From JAOTZA01 sp965224065 (lineage in GTDB: Bacteria > Acidobacteriota > Thermoanaerobaculia > Multivoradales > JAHEKO01): 64,000 nt of DNA. Each line of letters opens with the position of its first letter. Positions within the stretch are counted from its first letter, which is position 1. The position numbers and the translations under genes are program-made. The notes under the pieces were generated by a model, which worked only from the letters and a program-made list of their open reading frames with translations, did no database searches and was not told the DNA's origin. Location: positions 372,001-436,000 of the forward strand of contig CBDCYF010000005.1 in the NCBI GenBank assembly GCA_965224065.1, given 5' to 3'. This document shows positions 1 to 9,800 of this stretch, in pieces.

Positions 1-689
1 GTATCGACGCCGTCGAGGAGTACATGTTCGTCGCCGAGGGTTATGCTTCCGACGGGTTCGACGACAAGGCGCACGCACTATTGATCAAACTCGAGCGCCT
101 GATGCCCGGCGAGCCAAAACTGACCGCAAAGATCGAGCGGCTCGAGCACGCCAAAGAGATGGAGCGGCGCTGCAACCTGGCCCGGAAGGCGCTTCTCGAG
201 GACCTTCATGGCGCACATGCCTTTACCGTTCAGCAGCTCGCCGAGAAGCTCGATCGGTGCTCGTTGCTCGAAGGCCTGACCGAGGAGCAGATCCAGCGGC
301 TTTTTCGCAGACTCGAGCTGGTGCGGATGGAGGAGGGAGAGGAATTGGTCCGGCGGGGCGGCCAGCGGGAGGAGCTCTTGATCCTGTTGCGGGGGGAGAT
401 CGCCGCGGAGGTCCTGCTGGCGAACGGCAGCCGGACCGCCATCCGTACTTTCGACTCCGGCAAAGTCATCGGAGACAAGGCGCTTCTCGAGCGCCAGCCT
501 TGGGCGGCAGACTATTCGGTCACCCGCAAGGCCGCGGCGCTCAAGCTCGACCGCTCCGGTCTCGAGGAGCTTTTGTTGGGCGAGTCCGACCCGCGGGGTC
601 TTCTCGACGCCCTGCGCTCCCAGAACAGCGACGGTGAAGTCGTCGAGGCAGTGGCCGGGTTATCGGCGCCGGCCGAGGTGCCATCGTGA
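1..689 (+). CDS. Cyclic-nucleotide-binding-domain protein, 5' truncated by window edge
   Basis: The reading frame is open from base 3, so the gene begins upstream of the window and only its C-terminal part is seen. The first visible ATG (base 24) is probably internal. The first ~75 residues are charged and helical (TPR-like or coiled). They are followed by a domain of about 100 residues resembling the cNMP-binding/Crp effector fold: a 'LLEGLTEEQIQRLFRRLE' entry helix, then beta strands with 'GEELVRRGGQ' and 'LLILLRGEI'. No DNA-binding domain follows. It is probably a regulatory or scaffold protein; whether it binds a nucleotide is unknown. Its TGA overlaps the GTG start of def, suggesting translational coupling. 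Confidence 0.7.
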   Translation, partial: IDAVEEYMFVAEGYASDGFDDKAHALLIKLERLMPGEPKLTAKIERLEHAKEMERRCNLARKALLEDLHGAHAFTVQQLAEKLDRCSLLEGLTEEQIQRLFRRLELVRMEEGEELVRRGGQREELLILLRGEIAAEVLLANGSRTAIRTFDSGKVIGDKALLERQPWAADYSVTRKAAALKLDRSGLEELLLGESDPRGLLDALRSQNSDGEVVEAVAGLSAPAEVPS

Positions 690-1213
690 GCCTGCTACGC
701 ATCCGGGTTTACCCGGATCCGGTGCTGCGCGTGCGCTGTGCCGAGATCACCGAATTCGACGCCGAGTTGCGCCAGCTCGCCCAAGACATGGCCGAGACCA
801 TGTACGATGCTCCCGGTCTGGGGCTGGCGGCTCCCCAGGTGGGGATCGAGAAGCGTATTGCGGTGGTCGACGTCTCTGAGGGCTCGGATGATCTTCTGGT
901 CCTGGTCAACCCCGAGGTGGTCGAGGGTGACGGTTCGGCGGTCGAAATCGAAGGCTGTCTCTCGATCCCCGGGATCACCGAAAAGGTGCGGCGGCCATTT
1001 TCGATCGTGGTTCGCGCGCAGGACCTCGAAGGAAAGGACTTCGAGCTCAAAGCCGAGGATCTGCTGGCGCGTGCCATCTGCCATGAAGTGGACCACCTGG
1101 ACGGTGTACTCTTCTTTGACCGGCTCAGGGGTCTGCGCCGGGAGCGAGTCGTGAGACAGGTGCGAAAAATGAAGCAGGAGAGCTTTGGATCGGAAAGTGC
1201 GGTGACCGCGTGA
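686..1213 (+). CDS. def: Peptide deformylase
   Basis: Removes the formyl group from the N-terminal Met of nascent proteins. All three family motifs are present: GLGLAAPQ (residues 44-51), EGCLS (89-93, with metal-ligand Cys91) and HEVDH (133-137, metal-ligand histidines plus catalytic Glu134). The 175-residue length is normal. The GTG start at 686 overlaps the TGA of the preceding gene and fits the family N-terminus (MSLLRIRVYPDPVL). No fmt gene is seen nearby. The following gene starts on its stop codon, so the first three genes look like one operon. Confidence 0.97.
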   Translation: MSLLRIRVYPDPVLRVRCAEITEFDAELRQLAQDMAETMYDAPGLGLAAPQVGIEKRIAVVDVSEGSDDLLVLVNPEVVEGDGSAVEIEGCLSIPGITEKVRRPFSIVVRAQDLEGKDFELKAEDLLARAICHEVDHLDGVLFFDRLRGLRRERVVRQVRKMKQESFGSESAVTA

Positions 1214-1785
1214 ATCGGCTTGGGATGCGCTTCGGCACGACGGCGTGGGCCTTGGCGATAGCCGTCGCAGTGGCGCTGGCTTGGTCGCCGGCACCGGCAC
1301 AGGCCCAGGGTAGTCTCGAATTTGTTCCCACCCCCGAGCCCATCGGTCCTGCGGTCTTTATCCGGCCCGCGCGGACCGAGCGCTCGGACGGTATCCTGGT
1401 GCTCGAATTCTGGGTCAAGGACGTCACCGATCTCTACGGCGTCGCCTTCGATCTCCGCTATCCCAAAAAACTCTTCAAGTTTCCGGCGGGGCGAGCCACT
1501 TCGGCGGTCCAAGGAAACTTTCTCAACGAAGACGGCGCGGCCGAGACCAACTTGGTCGTCCGGCGTACCAAGGAGGGCAACCTGGTGGTCGGCATCAGCC
1601 GGCTGGGGCCCGTCGAGGGCGTCAGCGGCACCGGGCACCTGCTGTCGATCGAGCTTCGCGGCATAAACGTCGCCGGTTCAAAAAAAATCCGCTATCGCAA
1701 GGCACGGCCCGTCGATTCGAAGCTGGAGATCTTCCAAGACGTGGTCTTCCGTTCCGGCAAGGCCGTCGTCCAGGTCTCCGAGTAA
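1210..1785 (+). CDS. Secreted cohesin-domain-like protein
   Basis: 191 residues from a GTG overlapping the def stop; an ATG at 1225 is an alternative start. An N-terminal hydrophobic segment (ALAIAVAVALAW) ending in an Ala-rich APAQAQ site reads as a signal peptide. The mature part (LEFWVKDVTDLYGVAFDLRY, then LLSIELRG) resembles the cohesin/carbohydrate-binding beta-sandwich common in secreted proteins of deep-branching bacteria. There, it usually mediates protein-protein or surface attachment. No dockerin partner is visible in the window. Function is inferred from fold resemblance only. Confidence 0.65.
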   Translation: MNRLGMRFGTTAWALAIAVAVALAWSPAPAQAQGSLEFVPTPEPIGPAVFIRPARTERSDGILVLEFWVKDVTDLYGVAFDLRYPKKLFKFPAGRATSAVQGNFLNEDGAAETNLVVRRTKEGNLVVGISRLGPVEGVSGTGHLLSIELRGINVAGSKKIRYRKARPVDSKLEIFQDVVFRSGKAVVQVSE

Positions 1786-1824
1786 GACCGGCGCCGGCCG
1801 GCGCATAGACACATCGGAGACCCC

Positions 1825-3327
<1,503 letters not shown>

Positions 3328-3458
3328 CGCGGCTGATACCCGAGGTGACCTCAGCAACTCACTCTGTTGACGCCGGCACCCCCGCCAGCCGGACGGTGAG
3401 AGCTCAACTCGCCAGGTAGAAACACGCCGACCCCGTTGGGGCCGACGATCCATCGCCC

Positions 3459-3848
3459 TTGCCCGAAACGCTCTCCACTTTCGACGGCCCGTCTCACACC
3501 CGCGCTCGTGGCACCGAGGCGGAGCTCGCGGCCGTCCGCTGGCTCGCGCGCAACGGCTACCGTGTCCTCGAGCGCAACTACCGGTCCAAGCTCGGCGAGA
3601 TCGATGTCATCGCCCGCGACGGCGACACCCTGTGCTTTCTCGAGATCAAGGCCCGCTCCGCCCCCAGCTTCGGCCCCGCCGTGGCCGCCGTCGGTCCTCA
3701 AAAACAGGCCAAAATCGCGCGGGCCGCGACGGCCTATCTGGCTTTCTCAGGCTGGGAAGGCCCCTGCCGGTTTGACGTCCTCGGCATCGACCGTCGCGGC
3801 GGCTCCTGGTCTTTCACCCTGATTGAAGACGCCTTCCAAACGCCCTGA
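3459..3848 (+). CDS. YraN/UPF0102 family putative endonuclease-fold protein
   Basis: 129 residues with the UPF0102 signature: RGTEAELAAVRWLARNGYRV, then LERNYRSKLGEIDVIARDG and FLEIKARS. These correspond to the E...GEID...E-x-K core of the restriction-endonuclease-like fold. Biochemical role in the family is unsettled; DNA processing is usually presumed. Start is a TTG at 3459; no better upstream start is in frame. Stands alone between cysS and tRNA-Gly, in the same direction. Confidence 0.85.
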   Translation: MPETLSTFDGPSHTRARGTEAELAAVRWLARNGYRVLERNYRSKLGEIDVIARDGDTLCFLEIKARSAPSFGPAVAAVGPQKQAKIARAATAYLAFSGWEGPCRFDVLGIDRRGGSWSFTLIEDAFQTP

Positions 3849-3978
3849 CCTGGATTGTGTCTGTGAGGGGTGGGGCTGTCCCTGCCCGCCTTGGATCAGC
3901 GAATCCCGACGGTCCTCAGGGGTACCCCCGGGGCTGGACCCCGACCCCGTTTTCTCGTATTCTTCCCGTCCCATGGGC

Positions 3979-4053
<75 letters not shown>

Positions 4054-4089
4054 GACATCCTTCCGGGCTCCCACACACCCGGAAGATTG

Positions 4090-4164
4090 GGCGACGTAGC
4101 CAAGTGGTAAGGCAAGGGTCTGCAAAACCCTCATACGTGGGTTCGATTCCCACCGTCGCCTCCA
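4090..4164 (+). tRNA. tRNA-Cys (anticodon GCA)
   Basis: Cloverleaf visible: acceptor GGCGACG pairs with CGTCGCC, the anticodon arm is GGGTCTGCAAAACCC with anticodon GCA, the T-arm is GTGGGTTCGATTCCCAC, and CCA is encoded. It lies 36 bases after tRNA-Gly. The accessory region with the IS copies begins immediately after it, making this a possible integration locus, although I see no repeat of its 3' end downstream. Confidence 0.96.
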
Positions 4165-4169
4165 AATAA

Positions 4170-4322
4170 ACCCTTGGCATTGGTGCCAACTACCGTCGGA
4201 TCCTCTCCACTGACACTGGAGAGTGGGACGACCTCAGCCTGACAGGTCAGTACACTAGGCGGGATCTGGGTAGGTGGAACAACTCAACGATTGAGGCGCT
4301 GACCTGGAACAACGCCGGGTAG
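4170..4322 (+). pseudogene. Possible 3' remnant of a lost gene
   Basis: One frame stays open after the TAA at 4167 and ends at TAG 4320-4322. It encodes about 50 residues including TDTGEWDDLSLTGQYTRRDL and a Trp/Asn-rich end (RWNNSTIEALTWNNAG). There is no usable start codon. Composition is protein-like, but I do not recognise the family. It sits between tRNA-Cys and IS copy 1 and may be the tail of a gene truncated by rearrangement. It could also be chance. Confidence 0.25.
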
Positions 4323-4401
4323 CGCCGAGCCAACGTGACGTGCTCCCCGTAACTCGGTCCAGTACGCTTCGAGCGAATCGGGCCGCGGAAGGAGGAGCAG
4401 A

Positions 4402-4668
4402 ATGCGCAAGAGCCGGTACAGCGAAGAAGAGATCATCCGGGTCCTACAGGAGGTCGAGTCCGGCCGTTCAGTGAAGGAGGTCTGCCGGGAGTACGGGGTT
4501 TCGACGGCCTCGTACTACGCCTGGAAGTCGAAGTACGGCGGAATGGACGTGAATGAAGCTCGACGCATGAAGGAGCTTGAGCTGGAGAATCGCCGGCTCA
4601 AGCGAGCGGTGGCGGACCTGACGCTTCGCGAGCAGGCGTTGAGGGAGGCTTTGCAAAGAAAATGGTGA
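4402..4668 (+). CDS. IS3-family transposase OrfA (helix-turn-helix subunit)
   Basis: 88 residues. The N-terminal HTH_Tnp_1-type DNA-binding domain contains SEEEIIRVLQEVESG, VKEVCREYGVSTASYYAWKS and a following leucine-zipper-like segment (ELELENRRLKRAVADL). A ribosome-binding site GGAGGAG precedes the ATG. The end overlaps orfB, which lies in the -1 frame. The A-rich GCAAAGAAAATGG at the overlap is a plausible programmed -1 frameshift site of the sort IS3 elements use to make the OrfAB transposase. Confidence 0.92.
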   Translation: MRKSRYSEEEIIRVLQEVESGRSVKEVCREYGVSTASYYAWKSKYGGMDVNEARRMKELELENRRLKRAVADLTLREQALREALQRKW

Positions 4669-5565
4669 CGCCCGCGGCCCGGCGCGAGGCGACGCGATTC
4701 TTCCGGGACCGCTTCGGTTTGAGCGAGAGAGCGTCCTGCCGTCTGGCGAGCTACAGTCGCTCGTCGTATCGCCGCAAGAGCATCCGTGCCAAAGCAGACG
4801 AGCCGCTTCGGGAGCGCTTGCTTGAGCTGGCCTCCGAGCGTCCACGCTTCGGCTACCGCCGGCTGCACGTAATGCTCCAAAGGGAAGGCTGGGAGATCAA
4901 TCGCAAGCGGGTCTACCGCGTGTATCGCGAGCTGGGTCTGGCGGTGCGTCGCAAGAAGCGCAAGCGGGTCGCTCAGGCCAACCGCCCTCCCTCGGGTCGT
5001 GCCGATCTCGGCCGACCTCCAATGGTCGATGGATTTCATGCGGGACACGCTCAGCGATGGCCGAGTCTTTCGCACACTCAACGTCGTCGACGACGCCACG
5101 CGAGAGTGTCTGGCGATCGAGGTCGATACCTCACTGTCGGGCCACCGGGCCGCACGTGTACTCGACGCGATCGCGCAACGACGGGGCCGCTATTCCGAGC
5201 GTGTGGTGCTCGACAACGGCCCGGAGTGCACCAGCAAAGCCCTCGATCAGTGGGCCTACCAACACGGCGTGACGCTCGCTTTCATCCGCCCCGGCAAACC
5301 CATCGAGAACTGCTTCGTGGAGAGCTTTAACGGTCGTTTTCGGGACGAGTGCTTGAACCTGCACTGGTTTCTGAGCCTGCGCGACGCGCGGCGTCGGATC
5401 GAGGCCTGGCGCATCGACTACAACCGCGCGCGGCCTCACGGCTCGCTGGGCCACCTGACGCCTCACGAGTTTGCCCAGAGGGCGGGGCTCCGGCCGACTG
5501 CTCCGCAGCCGACCTCCGCCCCGCTACCCCCACCCACCCAAAAGGCTCTGTCTCAAGACCGATGA
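4662..5565 (+). pseudogene. IS3-family transposase OrfB, split by a frameshift
   Basis: The first frame (4662 to about 4995) gives the HTH_21-like region (RLLELASERPRFGYRRLHVM, VYRVYRELGL). The DDE integrase core continues in the next frame from about 4996: WSMDFMRDTL (first Asp), VVLDNGPECTS (second Asp) and ENCFVESFNGRFRDECLN (catalytic Glu). Joining them needs a one-base change near 4990-4998 (CCCTCGGGTCGTG). The same break occurs in the other copy. Either OrfB is dead and was copied as such, or a recoding event bridges the frames. Confidence 0.85.
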
Positions 5566-5613
5566 ACGGCGAAAATTCCAGAAGTCCGTGGTATCAAACT
5601 GGGGAGCACGTCA

Positions 5614-5863
5614 GGCCATCCCGGTCATATCGCGCGAAGCCGGCCTTTGGCGGCTCGAAGGCCGGTTAGGAGGTGCCCTCGAAGACGCCCAGACAGTGCC
5701 CTGGTGGTCCCTATGCGGACCCTATGCTAGAGAGCCAGCCTTGGGGGGCACCGAACCAAGGGGCCGGATCTCCTCGCGACTTCTTCAATGACTGGCAAGC
5801 TGGCCCGAGAAGCGAGTTCTGAGACGTAGCCGGCACGGCTGACCTTCAGAACCATTCCCCAGT
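5614..5863. other. Intergenic region right of IS copy 1
   Basis: No complete gene seen. Directly after the IS, one plus-strand frame encodes IPVISREAGLWRLEGRL. This weakly resembles the C-terminal tail of CarF-type desaturases (P-hydrophobic-hydrophobic-x-R...FxRxLE), whose gene is cut by the other IS copy. A repeat element lies at 5778-5800. The rest shows nothing I recognise. Confidence 0.3.
5778..5800 (+). repeat. Direct repeat, left copy
   Basis: A 23-base segment ending AATGACTGGCAAGC matches 20 of 23 bases at 10924-10946 in the same orientation. The pair brackets the gene block 5864-10739. It could be a relic of integration or simply dispersed duplicated sequence. Confidence 0.4.
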
Positions 5864-6400
5864 TCAGAGCAGTACAAGAATCACCCCTGCCAGCCCTGCT
5901 GCCACTAACATGCAGCCTGACTCACTTCGCGATGGTCCTCTTGGGGCCGCGAATCGCGCTGGATCCCACTTGTTGAGAAGCGTGTCGACAATGACCGAGA
6001 TCGGTGTCATCTGGCCGTTGAACATCCGCTCTCCTGGTTCCGATTTCGCCCTCAGGAGAACTTCAACAGCTTCCTCGCTGCCGATTCGGATAAGCAACTG
6101 AGCAGCTATGGCCGCTGCGGTCTCTTCCTTGAGGAACAGATCTAGCGCCCTGAGGCCATCCTTCTGGCCAAGTCTCTGAAGTGCGAACGCTGCCTGCGTC
6201 TTGACCCCAATGTTCGCATGCCCAACAGCTTCTCGGAGGAGTGGGATCGCCTCGACCGAGCCAAGCTCACCTAACCGGATAATCGCCGCGATGGTGGGGT
6301 CTTGGCCATGTGGACGTCTCAGTCCTGACTCAAGTTCCGCGAGGAGCAACGCGGTGTCGGTGGTGTCAGTCGAAAACGGATCTATAGGGCGCAAAGCCAA
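5864..6400 (-). CDS. HEAT-repeat-like protein with C-terminal membrane anchor
   Basis: 178 residues. Paired helices typical of HEAT/PBS-lyase-type repeats are seen in IIRLGELGSVEAIPLLREAV, then VKTQAAFALQRLGQKDGLRA and IAAQLLIRIGSEEAVEVLLR. A hydrophobic C-terminus (CMLVAAGLAGVILVLL) should anchor it in the membrane with the repeats in the cytoplasm. Start is a TTG at 6400 and no strong ribosome-binding site is visible, so the start is uncertain. It is followed on the same strand by none of its partners; the upstream minus-strand neighbours are the CFI-box and M48 genes. A scaffold role is inferred from the fold only. Confidence 0.65.
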   Translation of the reverse strand: MALRPIDPFSTDTTDTALLLAELESGLRRPHGQDPTIAAIIRLGELGSVEAIPLLREAVGHANIGVKTQAAFALQRLGQKDGLRALDLFLKEETAAAIAAQLLIRIGSEEAVEVLLRAKSEPGERMFNGQMTPISVIVDTLLNKWDPARFAAPRGPSRSESGCMLVAAGLAGVILVLL

Positions 6401-6435
6401 TCCTGAATGCTAGGAAGTCCGGTAGCGGCCTTGAT

Positions 6436-7275
6436 TCAGCTCCGTTCGCCTATTTTAGGCGATCGACTTGCCAAGCCTACGGTGATGAGCAACTTTAGTG
6501 AAAAACGTAGGACAGCCCGGACGCCGCTCCGTAGCCACGGATGCATGAGTACCAAGTTCGCTAATGGTGAGGATACCTTTTCGTAAACAGCGATGGCGAC
6601 ACGACCAAGGACAAAGCGTGCTAGATAGTCATCGCGCAAACTACGAAGTGCACTGACCTCGGGGCCATAGGCACCGCCAAACGCTGCAGTGGCGATGAAG
6701 CAGGAGCTCTTGGGCTCAGCCTCTTCATCTGTGCGTGCTTGCACAAGAAGCGCCTCGATCTGCTGCCTCTTCTTTGTGGCCTCGAGCGCTAGGCGATGTT
6801 CCAGGCCTTCGACGGTTCTCAGTGCTTCTAGGACCGTCTCGTTATCTTCAGCGGCCGCTGCTAGGTGTGCGATCTCCCACCAGGCACCTGCTCTGGCCTC
6901 CTCATCGGCCCAGTCAGCCGAGGCGGCCTTCTTCAGGCACTCGAGAGATCGGGCAAAGGAACTCTCCTTGTAAGGCTGTAGCGAAGGCACGATCTTGGAG
7001 AGCACTGACGAAGCCTCGACAATCCTACTGTGGAGTTTCCCCTCCATGAGCGAGAGAGTGACCCTCGCGATTTCCTTTCGGTCTGGATATCCATCTCCGG
7101 GCGTGGCCTTGCCCCACGCTTCCCGGGCGAGCTTCACCTGGAGTAGAACGCTCTCGACACGCTCGATGTATTCGTGAGCCTGATCCGAGTCGCTTCTTGG
7201 GGCCTCCCCGAGATCGCTGAACTCTCGCCTGATGTCCTCAATATAGGACCATGTCAGACCCAGCTGGTCATTCAT
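6436..7275 (-). CDS. CFI-box-CTERM domain protein
   Basis: 279 residues from an ATG at 7275 preceded by GGGAGGAAG; a TTG seven codons upstream is less likely. The N-terminal ~200 residues are helical and charged, with no family I recognise (possibly TPR-like: WWEIAHLAAAAEDNETVLEAL). The C-terminal part carries the CFI-box: SSCFIATAAFGGAYGPEVSALR, then LRDDYLARFVLGR and SSPLANLVLMHPWLRSGVRA, the last being a hydrophobic segment. CFI-box tails recur on otherwise unrelated bacterial proteins and their role is not established. Membrane or surface processing is a reasonable guess. It is in line with the M48 peptidase gene behind it. Confidence 0.7.
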   Translation of the reverse strand: MNDQLGLTWSYIEDIRREFSDLGEAPRSDSDQAHEYIERVESVLLQVKLAREAWGKATPGDGYPDRKEIARVTLSLMEGKLHSRIVEASSVLSKIVPSLQPYKESSFARSLECLKKAASADWADEEARAGAWWEIAHLAAAAEDNETVLEALRTVEGLEHRLALEATKKRQQIEALLVQARTDEEAEPKSSCFIATAAFGGAYGPEVSALRSLRDDYLARFVLGRVAIAVYEKVSSPLANLVLMHPWLRSGVRAVLRFSLKLLITVGLASRSPKIGERS

Positions 7276-7356
7276 GAGTTGATGACTTCCTCCCAAAAGC
7301 TAGTTCTTCGCGTGTTGCGTATTCAGAGCCGGGAGAGCCCAGCGGTCCAGGACCTT

Positions 7357-8712
7357 TCAGGCGGACACGCCTGCCGGGGAATAGTCCTGTGCCAGGCCGG
7401 GGTGCTCTTCCGCGAACTTCTTCAGGGCGTGGATCCGATTCACGGTGTGTGGGTGGGTGAGAAGCGCTTCCGACAACCGTGACACTCCGTCGCTGTCCAC
7501 GTGCCCTTTCTGCTCGGTGAAGCCTTCGAGATCGAGCTGCTCGAATAGCTTCTCGCCCACTGACAGCTTCCCCAGGGACCGAATCGGTCCACCCAGGCTG
7601 CGGCTACCGATCAGGCCGCCGCGGTCGGCGGAGTATTCGGCCTTGCGGCTCCAGCCCTTGAAGAAGAACTGCAGAATGTCTGAGAGGATCGGTAGGCCGA
7701 GGCCTGCCGGCTGTCCGATCAGGGTGCCCCAGGTGGTGTGCCCGAGGTAGACGTGGGTCAGCTCGTGGGCGATGACCGCTTGCAGCTCGTCGTCGTCCAG
7801 GGCCTCGATCAGGGCTGAGTGCAGCACGACGGTCTTCCTCCCGAAGATCCCCATGGCGAAGGCATTCAGCGTAGGGTCTTGCAGGACGAAAAGGGCAGGA
7901 GGTTTGGTCACGCCGATCCGCTGCGCCGCCTCCCGGGCCAGCTGGTGGATATTCGGGAACTGCGTCTCGGTTACTTGGACGCAGCTGCCCAGGATCTGTC
8001 CCTGGCGCATCTTGACGAAGATGACGCCCAGGAGTAGGAGGAAGAAGAAGAGGCCTGCCGTGAGGAAGAACAAGACCAAGCCCGTCGAGGCGATCGCCAC
8101 AAGCAGCATGAGCAGCTCATTGTCGACACGGAACCAATCCGGCTGTGATGTGGCGACCACCTGACCCTCGAAAGAGGTCGCCGGAGCTGCCACCGACCGC
8201 GCCGAGGGTGCTTGCTCTGGGCCAACGCTGATCAGTCTCTCGGCCTTCTTGATGCCCTTGCCGGCGGTCTTGGCCGCACCGGTCAGCTTGTCGCTGACGG
8301 TCCGGGTGGAGGCGGGGCCGTCCGGTGGGGCCAGGCCAACCGCGCCCGCGGCGGTCCAGTCACCGAGATCGCTTGACCAGACGAGAGTATTGCCGCTGAT
8401 CAGGCGGCCCGCGACCAGCTGGCTCAGGTCCTCTTCACTCAGGGGGCCCTGTTTCTGTCTCGAGGTGTCCAGATACCAAAGGTCCGCGGAGTCTTCCGTC
8501 GCCGCTTCGGGAACGTTCTCGCCCAGCCCTGTCTCGCCCAGGGCGACCCAGTCGGTCATGCCCGCCTTCCACGTCAGCGTGGCCGTGGTGACCGCGCCCC
8601 CCTGCAACAGAGCCCTCAGCCCGGCTGCGCTAATTGGGCCGATCTTCTGGTCACCAGCGAGGAAATACCATGTTTCCTGCCGAGCCGAGCCTTCCGCTTC
8701 CTTGGCCACCAC
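7357..8712 (-). CDS. M48-family metalloprotease with two N-terminal GYF_2 domains
   Basis: 451 residues. Two GYF_2/DUF4339-type modules lie at about residues 14-62 (WYFLAGDQKIGPISAAGLR...W...MTDWVALG) and 76-125 (LWYLDTSRQKQGPLSEEDLS...W...LGDWTAAG). A long hydrophobic region follows (about 205-235, LLVAIASTGLVLFFL). The M48 catalytic domain has HELTH (about residue 315) and the third-ligand region EYSADRGG. It is therefore a membrane-bound zinc endopeptidase of the HtpX/Oma1 type, with protein-binding modules that may recruit substrates. GTG start at 8712. It lies in the same minus-strand run as the TPR, CFI-box and HEAT genes. Confidence 0.9.
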   Translation of the reverse strand: MVAKEAEGSARQETWYFLAGDQKIGPISAAGLRALLQGGAVTTATLTWKAGMTDWVALGETGLGENVPEAATEDSADLWYLDTSRQKQGPLSEEDLSQLVAGRLISGNTLVWSSDLGDWTAAGAVGLAPPDGPASTRTVSDKLTGAAKTAGKGIKKAERLISVGPEQAPSARSVAAPATSFEGQVVATSQPDWFRVDNELLMLLVAIASTGLVLFFLTAGLFFFLLLLGVIFVKMRQGQILGSCVQVTETQFPNIHQLAREAAQRIGVTKPPALFVLQDPTLNAFAMGIFGRKTVVLHSALIEALDDDELQAVIAHELTHVYLGHTTWGTLIGQPAGLGLPILSDILQFFFKGWSRKAEYSADRGGLIGSRSLGGPIRSLGKLSVGEKLFEQLDLEGFTEQKGHVDSDGVSRLSEALLTHPHTVNRIHALKKFAEEHPGLAQDYSPAGVSA

Positions 8713-8859
8713 CTAAGAGCAATCTCCGTTGGTTACGGTTGGGATGAGCTGAATCTAGCACAGGCAACCGTAGCGAGCGGGGCCTCCTGCGGTGCCCGTA
8801 GCCTGGGCTCCTAGCCAGAGTGTGTGTAGTAGCGAAGCGCGGTATTTGCCACGCCGACT

Positions 8860-9762
8860 CTAGGACGGTATCGGCAGATACCCATCGACCATGCGCTTCG
8901 CGATCGCGATCTCCAGGACCTGAACCATCTCGTCAACCGATTCACAGTCGATAGCTTGGGGATTGCCTCCCGTCTTCTTGTACCAATCGGGACCGAAGAA
9001 GTAGGGCAGGGTGAGGATGATGATGCTGTACTGATCTCCGCTCTTCTCAAACGTACAGACTTCCGCGAGCATCGGGCTGTCCCAGTTCTGCTTCTTGACC
9101 GGTACCATGACTCGGGATCTCTGCAGCTCAATGCCCTTGCGACCTAGGTGCTCGCGAGCTTCATCCAGATCTCTGATCGGACTACGGCGCCCACGGGGCG
9201 ACCTGTCATCGAGCTGCGTCATCAGATCCTTCACATACGCGAGCTTTTCGCGAACAGTGACGTAGAATTTTGCGTCCTGATGCCTGTCCTTGCCTTCCAG
9301 GTTCAGGGTGCGTTCGAAGTTCTTGACCGCTTCCTCCAGTTGACCCTGAACGGCTTGGCAGATTCCCAGCATGTACCAGGAGATCGCGTCCGTCGGATCG
9401 ATCGTGGTGGCTTTGACAAACTGCTCACTCGCGTCGAGAAACTCACCGAGCTCCAGGAGGATGAAGCCGTACACGTGGTACGCGCCGGACCGGTTTGTAT
9501 CGGTGGCAATCAAGGTGGGATCGTGCTCCATCGCGGTCAGTGCGTGGGCGTAGAGAACTCTGGCATGTTGCTTGTACTCAGACTGACCCGCAATGTCGGC
9601 CACGGCGAGAAGATCGGTTGGGTCGGCATTCCAGGAGGACAGCTGTCGGCGCAGATCATCAGGTTTCGACTCGCGCAAGCATCTCATCGCGGCAGCGAAG
9701 TCCAGTTCGCCCGAGGAGTCGAAGAAGGGTATGGGTGTTGAAGAGTCGTCTGGCATCGTCAT
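8860..9762 (-). CDS. TPR-containing hypothetical protein
   Basis: 300 residues, no signal peptide. Tandem helical repeats of TPR type span about residues 60-175 (LYAHALTAMEHDPTL, YHVYGFILLELGEFLDASEQFVKATTIDPTD, WYMLGICQAVQGQLEEAVKNFERTL). The last ~100 residues form a separate domain with strand-like segments (QYSIIILTLPYFFGPDWYKK). That C-terminal domain is not one I recognise. A protein-interaction role is likely. It lies in the same accessory block as the M48 and CFI-box genes and could be their partner; this is inference from position. Confidence 0.65.
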   Translation of the reverse strand: MTMPDDSSTPIPFFDSSGELDFAAAMRCLRESKPDDLRRQLSSWNADPTDLLAVADIAGQSEYKQHARVLYAHALTAMEHDPTLIATDTNRSGAYHVYGFILLELGEFLDASEQFVKATTIDPTDAISWYMLGICQAVQGQLEEAVKNFERTLNLEGKDRHQDAKFYVTVREKLAYVKDLMTQLDDRSPRGRRSPIRDLDEAREHLGRKGIELQRSRVMVPVKKQNWDSPMLAEVCTFEKSGDQYSIIILTLPYFFGPDWYKKTGGNPQAIDCESVDEMVQVLEIAIAKRMVDGYLPIPS

Positions 9763-9800
9763 TACGGAGTCAACTTAGGGTCTGGCCTCGGTCTCACGGA

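Larger units (their letters stand above)
4336..5613 (+). mobile_element. IS3-family insertion sequence, copy 1
   Basis: 1278 bp bounded by inverted ends: the left end reads TGACGTGCTCCCCGTAACTC and the complement of the right end reads TGACGTGCTCCCCAGTTTGA, giving 13 identical terminal bases (TGACGTGCTCCCC). It carries orfA and orfB as in the IS3 family. The copy at 18815-20092 has the same length and ends in inverse orientation. I found one base difference (5280 T versus C at the equivalent of 19148). Flanks (ACG left, GGC right) show no target duplication. Confidence 0.93.

Noticed and set aside
1791..1804. Terminator or operator at palindrome GCGCCGGCCGGCGC
   Set aside because: Perfect 14-base palindrome but no loop or T-tract and no second copy; could be chance in GC-rich DNA.
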